A stretch of 64,000 bases of DNA. Origin: Azadirachta indica (Eukaryota; Streptophyta; Magnoliopsida; Sapindales; Meliaceae). Positions 56,134-64,000 of this stretch are shown in pieces. The translations under genes were made by a program, and so were the position numbers. The notes under the pieces were generated by a model, which was not told the DNA's origin, searched no databases, and worked only from the letters and a program-made list of their open reading frames with translations. Where the stretch lies: positions 3,114,871-3,178,870 of the forward strand of contig CM040451.1 of NCBI GenBank assembly GCA_022749755.1. The letters run 5' to 3'. Within the stretch, counting starts at the first letter, position 1. Every line of letters begins with the position of its first letter.

Positions 56134-56711
56134 GTTAATACCAAATTTCGTCACCTGATATTAACTAATAAATTTGTATGTTGTGAAAAAAGAAAAAGCC
56201 TCCCTCCCTTTCATTTATCCCTTATGTATATATTGGTTGATTCCTTATATTACTTGGAATATTATTTTCGATAGAATTCTAATTGTATAGAATTTAGAAC
56301 ATTCCCATTTAATTAATGTATCTAAATTAAAGTGAAGTTATTTATTGAGCTTGGACCTTGGTAAAATAAATGTTAACTCATTTTGAAGTATGAATGCTTT
56401 ATTTAGTCGCTGTTGGATCTTCTTTTAAAAAATGGATTTGGCCAAATTCAATATGGGCATAATGAGATTGGTTCCACGGGACTTCAGGACAATGGGCCTA
56501 ACATACAAATGAATCGAGTTTGATATGAAGTAGGGAATTAGGGTGCAATATGGGTTACACTAGGTATTCCTGTGGATGTCAGTTATAGGTGTTGTCAGGG
56601 TAGGCCCATCACATACACTTTATCCATCACGAGCTTTTGTTTGGACCTTACCTTATCAAGATCTCGAGAAATTAGGCCTAACATGTCATGTCGGGAACTC
56701 AGTCCCAACAA
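56134..56711 (-). mobile_element. element S, second copy
   Basis: Counterpart of 33,494-34,071 with the same TTACC flanks. It was carried along by the duplication, so this is not an independent insertion. Confidence 0.65.
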
Positions 56712-57399
56712 TTACCTAGTCTAGTCATATTATTTGGTTATATGGTACATATTTCCTAGTAAGGAAAAAAAAGGAAAATTTTCATTACCCTTGATCTTTG
56801 GGCGAACTATCATGTTGCCTAATAATGTTTGAGAAATACCTTATCGCCTCCCTGATCTCTGAACACTTTGGCTTCTAAGTTAACATGAAATTGTTTGAAC
56901 CATTAAATTGAAAGGAGTTTAGGGGTTGAAAGATTCATTAGTAGGTATGTTGCCAATTTTATTTAATTAAATTAATTATTAACCAATATTAATTAATTTC
57001 ACAATTATCTAATCAATAAGTCATAAATAAAGTAACGAAGGCTTAAGATTTTAATGTGGTTTAGATTTCCAAATCCTATATCCATAAGGCCACAACTAGA
57101 GAAAAACAATCCATTAGGGCTTATATTTTGGCACCTCAGAGGTGCATAATTTGTGGTCATTTGAGCCAAAAGAACTCTATACTTAGAGGTATAAGTTTTG
57201 TCCATCTAAACTTTTATTTTGGCATCACGGAGACGCATAGTTTTGCTTATTTACTCTTTCTTTCCTAGAAATGTTAAGCCAATGAAAGTTTATACAATAA
57301 CACCATAAATTGGTAAAAGTAAACAAATATGATGTCATGTATACTTGGTATTAGCTTAAGGGTCATAATCGTTATTTTAATAATAACAAACATTAATAT
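56712..57399. repeat. R-repeat fragment and partial T copy, second copy
   Basis: Counterpart of 34,072-34,760. The 66-codon minus-strand frame at 57,005-57,205 is opened by an extra C near 57,167 and is not a gene. Confidence 0.55.
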
Positions 57400-58440
57400 C
57401 CATTATTAACCAAATTCTTCTTATAATATTCTTTGTAATATTTGTAGCAAGAAGATTTAGCATGTATCTTGAATATCAAAAGAACATCCAAAATTAAGGC
57501 ATTTAAGATGAGCAACATTGGAAGCTTTAAAGAGCTAATTGAAGAAGAGATTTGAAGAATTAATGCACGTGCATTAGGTGATTTAATATTTGTAATGCGT
57601 CTTTGAATTGAATATAAGTTTGCAGTTAAAATATTAAAATCATTTTTATCGAAAATTCATATGGCCAAATGGTTTTTATGTGAATATTTTGAATAGGCCA
57701 AAAATATCCATAAGTTTTCAATAGGTCAAATTGCTAGCTTTTGAAACTTGAATAGAATCAAAATGCAAAGTTTTGAAACTTGAAAAAGGGATCAAAATAT
57801 TGAATTTGGAAACCTAATAAACTTATTCAAAAAGTCGAACTTGGTCAAACTTGGTTTAGTACTTGGTTTAATTGAACAGAATGGAATTGGTCCAAATTGG
57901 TTCACTTAAACCAATAAATATGATCGAAAACAAAATACTTTCAGAATTAGGAGGTAGGGTCGATCAACCGAATATGTCATATGGTTAATCAAATTTTAGA
58001 AAAATTTAAAAATTTTTGTTTCTAACGGTTAGTTTTTCAATTTTCACTATAAATACTAGCTTAAAAATCATTTGAAAAAATATTTGCACACTTGTAAAAT
58101 TTTATTACATGTTTTAGAATTGTAATAAACAGAATTTGAGTTTTATTTGGAAATCAAATATCCAATTCACTACACACTCTATATTTCATTTGTATTATTT
58201 TTTATAAGAGTGTTTATGTTTTTTCTTAATCAAATTCTTTCATCAAGAATATTTTATTTATAATTATGGTGAGGTTGAATATGAGGAAAATATATTTAGT
58301 TCTAAACATTAAAGAGGTGTCCGTGAAGTTCTTTTGATATAAAGTTTCAATGGCACCCTAAAATCCACCTAAAATTATAATTGCTTGCCTTTGATTTAAA
58401 GGCATAAATAGTAAAATTTTTGAGTTTGGAGCTTGTAGAT
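57400..58440 (+). repeat. copia-like LTR remnant E, second copy
   Basis: Counterpart of 34,761-35,800, nearly identical. Confidence 0.5.
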
Positions 58441-58491
58441 ATGGACTTAGATCAGAGTTTGACAAATCATATAAAAATTAAAAATTATTGT

Positions 58492-59188
58492 ATTTAATCT
58501 AACTCTATTTTAAAAGTATACGGTGCATTGTTCATTGGGAAGCATGGTAGAAAATGCGGGGATTTAGACTTTGAAGTTACAGTTGATGTTGATGGGAAAG
58601 TAGATTAAATTTACTTGTATGATAAATCACTTATTGTAATTCTTTATTTATTTTTATTGAATGAAAGTCTTTATTTATTCAATGGAGCACGTGGCCAATG
58701 ACCGAAGTTTGTGGCAATTAATAAAGAAGTCACCATTTTGATTGTGTAATGATGATTACATTTTACCTGCCATGTTTATCACAATGACTGTAGTCATTGA
58801 CCATCGGTTCCAATCAATGAATAAAGATTTCCATTCTTTCAAAAGTCTAAAGATTACGTAAGAGACATAGAAAATTGGCATAGTCTAGCAGTATTCCAGT
58901 AGATAAACTATGTACTTTCTAAATAGTAAAAATCTTTATAAATATTTATTTGCCTTTTCATACTATAAAATATATTTTATATTTAAATATCTTTTGGTCT
59001 TTCGTCTAAATTTTGAACATAGGTAAAATATAAATTTAATTCAAATTTAAATTTAAATAATATATTTAATTTTTTAAATTATCTAAAAATAGGTATTAAA
59101 TTTTATTTTTTAAAAAATTAAAAGTAAAAAATTAATAATCTAACATATATACGATTTTAAATAACATAAAATATTGTATGTGCTTTTT
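58492..59188. repeat. duplicated block P, copy 3
   Basis: Counterpart of 35,852-36,545 within the large duplication, and a more distant relative of 22,148-22,815. Confidence 0.85.
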
Positions 59189-60954
59189 GTTTAATCTGTT
59201 GTAATAAACAAAGGTTCAGAAAAACTAAGATATCTATATTTAAAAACAAAAATCATTGAAAAAAATTTAATTCTTTACATTAATCATTCTTATTTGACAA
59301 TTTTCATTGAAAATTCTTAAAATTGATTAATAAACCACATATTATCATGAAAATCCGTAAATTTTTTTTAAAAAATAAATCAATATAAATATCAGATAAA
59401 ACAATTAATCAATCAAATTAAAACGAACTAAATTAAATAAATAATCCAAGTTGATCATCTAGTAAAAGGTTAAATAAATTATCTATAAAAAATAAAAAAT
59501 TAAATAAAAAGTTAAAAATAATAGAGAAGAGTTCTTATGCAAAAAATGTTACATAAAAGAAAATATATATTATATTATGCACAAATTTCTTTTTAACTAA
59601 TTAAGAGAAAAATTAACTTACAAGTGATAATTGATAATAAAGTTGAAAAAACAAGTAGAGGAGACCAACAATAGAGAAGAGACATATCAAAATTAATTAA
59701 CTAGAGTTTTAATTTATTAGTATTATAAATTAATAAAATAAGGTGATTTTTTAAAAAATAAAAATATTAAATTATTAAGATATTTACTGATTCAAATGTA
59801 ACTAAAAAATTTTGACATAATTATATTTAGACATAGGTTAAAAACTAAATAGTTCTTAAACATCTAAATAATTATATTTAGATTTCAGATAAAAAAATAG
59901 TCTCTCACTTTTATCAGTTCTGATAGTTAACTTTTAACACAAACACAATTACACAAATATTCCCGTTCCACTAAGAATGCTTAGAATTGAGGCTCAAGTG
60001 CTTGTGATATTGCTCAGCTTCTTCAAAGAGTCGATATGAAAGGAGTTTCTTCTGGATATAAACAGGTAAGATTTAATATTTAAGATAAATTGTATTCTGA
60101 AATTTTTTTTAATAAGTTATCTCTGAAAAGAAACCCTTAGAGAAGTACAAAATGAGTGCAACACGAGTACTTCTCAAAGGTAATGCATTTTAGTACTATT
60201 TTGGTCCAAGTACCTTTAACTGTAAATTATAGTATATGTCGAATTTATTTGTTAATTAGCTAATTCTCTATTAATGCTGTTTGCAATTTAAAAAGCTTGT
60301 TTACTTCACTGTATGTCATTTCTCATATATAAATTCTGATTTATTATTATCTAAAATGTAAGCTTGTATAGATCTAACTATACAAATGTAAATAATTCTA
60401 AATGATATTTTTACTTTTCATTTATATAAATAATAATTGTTATCAGTACTCGTACTTAAATAGTGAAGTGGTAATTTAATATAGAACAAAAGCAGGCTTG
60501 ACCACATTAGTTTATGTATACTTAAGGTCGTTTACTTTTTTGTCTTAGTACTTAAATGATTGAATTTGTCTATTTTATATAATTAAGTGTGTTTGTTTGA
60601 CTTTATGATAATTTTTGAACTTTAGCTACTATGGTTGATTCTAGCATATCTGACTTTGATTATTAATTGCCATATTTTTTTTTCAGTATTTCAATCAGTA
60701 TAAATCTTGAATTTATTTTCTTCTAATTCTTTAATATTGAGAAAATTATAACTCGTGATTCTTATTATTAGTCCCTTTTTGTGAACGTTTCTTTTGTTTG
60801 AAGATGAGAAATTGAAACAATACGGTATTGCCTTGATATATTGTTTTAAATATGTATCCAAAAAAAAAAGAACATATGTATATGATAATTTTCAAGACAA
60901 ATTGAATAAGAAAAATAGAAAACAAAGAAAAGATTTCAGTTCATGGAAATATAC
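59189..60954. other. non-coding DNA with second leader-like patch
   Basis: Counterpart of 36,546-38,312. The leader-like patch with its CAG|GTAAG donor ends at 60,065. No gene is seen. Confidence 0.5.
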
Positions 60955-61050
60955 CTGGAGCTTGGACTTAAGGAAAGCTAAAAGAGTGCCAAGAATGATG
61001 CCTCTTACACCACCATCAATGCTCAGCACCGTTAGTTCGTCCCGTTGGGA
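60955..61050 (-). pseudogene. patatin-like first-exon fragment, second copy
   Basis: Duplicate of 38,313-38,408 with the same DGGVRG defect, the same splice donor and the same LTR abutting its 5' side. It is therefore broken in the same way, and the damage predates the duplication. Confidence 0.78.
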
Positions 61051-61053
61051 AAA

Positions 61054-61571
61054 ATTGAGCACAGAAAAAATAAAAATAAAACAAAAGAGAAGACACCAAG
61101 ACTTTTAATGTGGAAATTCTTGAAAGAAAAACCACAAAGGGACAGTAAACCACCCACTCACAAATCTTCTACTATTTTAAAAGTGGGTACAACAAAAATG
61201 TCTCTTAAGTTTATATGCAAAACTTGAGGAATGCTATCAAAATAATAAAAAGTTATTTTGGTATTTAAATGCCACACAATCTCTGCAAGAATTCTCTCTC
61301 TCGCAGAAATTCTCTCGCTTCTCTAATTTTCTTTTTTTCCTCACACTCTCACTTTCTCTTCACTTCACTTGCTTGTCTATCTTCTAAGGCATCGAGGCCT
61401 TCAATTTATAGTCGAGGTAAGAGAAGAAAACTTGCCATTGTTTACACCTTTGGCATGAAAATTTTCAGTGAATAATTGCTACATCGAAAGTTGTTCAAAA
61501 CATTTTATTGAGTTTCATTTGTCTATAGCACATATGCTTTGAAAAAAGCACATGGGTTAAAAACTCCAACA
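61054..61571 (-). repeat. Tnt1-like copia 3' LTR (copy D)
   Basis: Duplicate of 38,414-38,931, with the LTR start TGTTGGAG on the minus strand at 61,571. Confidence 0.65.
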
Positions 61572-63436
61572 ATTCTCCCTCTTTTCCAGCCATAAGGGAA
61601 AGAATTGGATTATAATCTTCATTGTGGAGAACTCATCTTGACAAAGTTGGAACACAACTTTATCGTATACTGAGAGATCGCCTTTGTTAATATATCTACA
61701 GCATTCTTGTTAGTATAAATTTTTGTATTTGGAATAGCTTCTTTTCAAGTGCTTCACGAATGTAGTGATATTTGATATCGATACGCTTTGTTCAGTAGTG
61801 GTAGCTTTGTTCGGTAGTGGTAGGTTGAGTTCTTGCTCAAATCAATGGTATTTTGACTGCCCATCTTGCTTTTAACCTATCTTTTGGTAGATGGATTTGA
61901 CTCCAAACCATTGCGTACGTTAAGCTTCCAACAGTTGAAGAGTAAGGCGTGGCCAACATCTTTTTTCTTCCTTTGGAGATGGATTTGACTTCTTGGAGAG
62001 TTTGAATTGTACTTCAAAAAGTGATGATATTGGCTTGGCATTGTTCATATTGAATTGTTCAAGTATCCGCCCAACATATTTTTCTTGTGACAGCTATAAT
62101 CTCCATGATCTTCTATATCTGATAATCTTCATTCGCAAAATCTGTTTAGTTGGTCCCAATTCTCTCATATCAAAGATTTTCGATAATTCTCTCTTCAACT
62201 AGTTGATCATTTGTGCATCATGACAAACTATGAGCATATCATCAACATATAACAACGAAATAATAAAATTTTCATCAAGAAACCATTTAATGTAAACACA
62301 ATAAATCTGCTTAATTCACTTGTATTTGTGATGCATCATAAATGAGTCAAACTTTTTATGCCACTATGGTGGTGCTTGCTTTAAGCCATATATTCTTCTT
62401 CAACTTGCACACTAGATGCTCTTTTGCTCTTACTTCAAAACCTTCAATTTGATGCATGTAAATTTCTTCTTTTAAGTCACCATAAAGAAATATAGTCTTT
62501 ACGTCCATTTACTTAATCTCAAGATCTAGACGAGTTGCTAATCCTAAGATTACTCTTATCCAAAACATTTTCACCACTGGAAAAAATATTTTATCAAAGT
62601 TAATTCCTTTCTTTTGTCCAAAGTCCTTGACAACCTATTAAGCCTTTTACTTTGCTAGATTACCATGCCCATCAACCTTCAATATGAATATACATTTATT
62701 GTTCGAAGTCTTTTTGCCTTTTGCAACTCCACCAGCTCATAGAACTTTTTTTTTTTTTTTTGAGATCTTATTTCATTTTTATGGATTCCATCCACTTTTG
62801 TTTGTCTTTGTAAGTTAGCACTTCTTGAAAAGTTCTTGGCTCTCATTTTTCAATGAGAAGAACATAATTTGTTGGCGTGTATTTTATGGATTACTTTCGC
62901 TCTTTGGTCTAATAGTTGTTCATCATTCTCCAGATGTTGATTCTCCCTTGATTATTATCCTCTTGTGCTGGAACTTTATTTTTAATATCATTATCTTTAT
63001 CATCATCATCATCAACATCAGGCGGGATTTGACTTTCATCGCTACTTTGAACTCTTCGTCTGTCATCTATTATTGAGAAGGACTTAGTTCAATTGCGGCT
63101 TTTTTCAGGTTACTGCTCCTTTTCAAAATGTTCAACTATTTGATCTTCATAAATGATAATATATATCTCTACTAATCATATTCTCTTCTTTTTTGGAACC
63201 CAAAATCTATATCTGAATTCTTCATCGCTATAGCAAATGAAGATATATGAAATGGCCTTATTGTCAAGTTTCTCAATTGTTGTTCTTTGGCATGTGCACA
63301 AAAGCCTTGCAACCAAATACCTTTAAATGAGAATACGAAACATTTTTGCCAGTCCACACTTTCTCTAGAATGTTTAATCCCAAAGGAACTGAATTAATGG
63401 ATGCACATAAGGAATTACACAGTACTTTTTAGAAAA
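61572..63436 (-). pseudogene. Tnt1-like copia pol fragment (copy D)
   Basis: Duplicate of copy B (38,932-40,790): RNase H, reverse transcriptase and post-integrase remnants in the same broken state. It differs by small indels such as a longer T-run at about 62,746-62,761. Confidence 0.82.
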
Positions 63437-64000
63437 TGATTTCAAAGAACTATGTGCTTAAAATGCAAATTGACATATTAACCAATGAAATAATTTCTCT
63501 AAAAGAGTAACATCATGGATTGATTAGAGACAATAGTTCCTTGAAAAAATCACATCATCCTTTGAAAAGGAGAGGAAAATGCTTGGGATTAAATGGCTTA
63601 TAAACCATATTATGGCTCTACATGTTTGAGATCATTCTTGTCTTTCATAATTTTATTATTTGGGGTTTTGTATGGACTATCTTTTAAATCATATTTAGAC
63701 TTGCATTTATCATATGATGGCCATATCTTTTAGAATTTTGAATATCACACACTTACCTTTTATGTTAATATTCAATGTTGTTATGTTTGTTTTTGATGAT
63801 GCCAAAGAGGGAGAAAAATAAGTTTCTTCCTTATTGGAACCCTTTTTTGGTATTTTTTGCTTTTAAGCTTGATTATGTGAAGCTGAGATAAACTTTGATT
63901 GTAGTAGTTGTGTAGTTGAGTTAAGCTTATATAGAACTGCCTCTTTTTATACAAGTACATGGAGTATGTGTATACATACACACATACATATATATATATA
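63437..64000 (+). pseudogene. gag-like remnant and microsatellite (copy D), cut by window end
   Basis: Duplicate of 40,791-41,353. The window ends inside the TACACA/TA microsatellite. Confidence 0.5.

Larger units (their letters stand above)
47982..64000. repeat. second copy of the 22.6-kb tandem duplication (truncated by window)
   Basis: It matches 25,350 to about 41,353 in order and orientation with an offset growing from 22,632 to 22,647 bp through small indels. Most stretches show only occasional differences. Exact repeats include both PP2 exons and intron, and most of the R2 and R3 repeats. The first copy spans about 25,350-47,981. About 6.6 kb of the second copy should lie beyond the window. 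Confidence 0.95.

Noticed and set aside
47982..64000. Pure assembly artefact as explanation for the duplication
   Set aside because: It cannot be fully excluded, but the divergent R1 patch and the chimeric LTR at the junction fit a real recombination event better than a misjoined overlap.

Overview
The window looks like nuclear DNA of a flowering plant, most likely a dicot. It is very AT-rich, genes are sparse and carry GT-AG introns, and most recognisable coding sequence is decayed Ty1-copia, Ty3-gypsy and LINE retroelements. The real genes are plant-type: phloem protein 2 (PP2) lectins, an ankyrin/PGG membrane protein and a patatin-like lipase fragment. No bacterial or organellar features were seen, and the species cannot be named from the sequence alone.

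Left part (1-22 kb). A copia-like LTR remnant (3.5-4.6 kb) and a decayed LINE 3' end (4.7-5.9 kb) come first. A minus-strand copia element follows (6.1-9.7 kb). Its RNase H region is split by a small complete-ended Gypsy element that carries only gag (6.78-8.70 kb). At 10.8-14.0 kb lies an ankyrin/PGG gene broken by stops and frameshifts, with its membrane exon still open. From 14 to 22 kb the DNA is AT-rich and non-coding, with simple repeats and a few exon-like patches. One patch at 21.0 kb is a stray copy of the ankyrin gene's 3' flank.

Right part (22-64 kb). This is a locus built from repeated units. Each unit holds a block of degenerate retroelements (antisense Tnt1-like copia, gag-like coiled coil, variable microsatellite, LTR with an embedded LINE RNase H fragment) followed by a minus-strand PP2 gene. 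PP2 appears three times: two identical intact two-exon genes (26.7-27.3 and 49.3-49.9 kb) and one pseudogene (42.9-43.4 kb) with lesions at both ends. A recent 22.6-kb tandem duplication accounts for the two intact copies: about 25.35-47.98 kb is repeated from 47.98 kb to the window end, where it is cut off. Its junction lies inside homologous retroelement copies, as expected for unequal crossing over. Each copy also carries an array of three ~1.9-kb repeats, a solo-LTR-like insertion and a patatin first-exon fragment.

Function. The only clearly intact genes are the two identical PP2 lectins, each with its own TATA box. I see no operon-like pathway and no convincing new system. The novelty is in the structure: repeat-mediated amplification of a PP2 gene, a ~1-kb patch of raised divergence that suggests gene conversion, and the layered history of the units.
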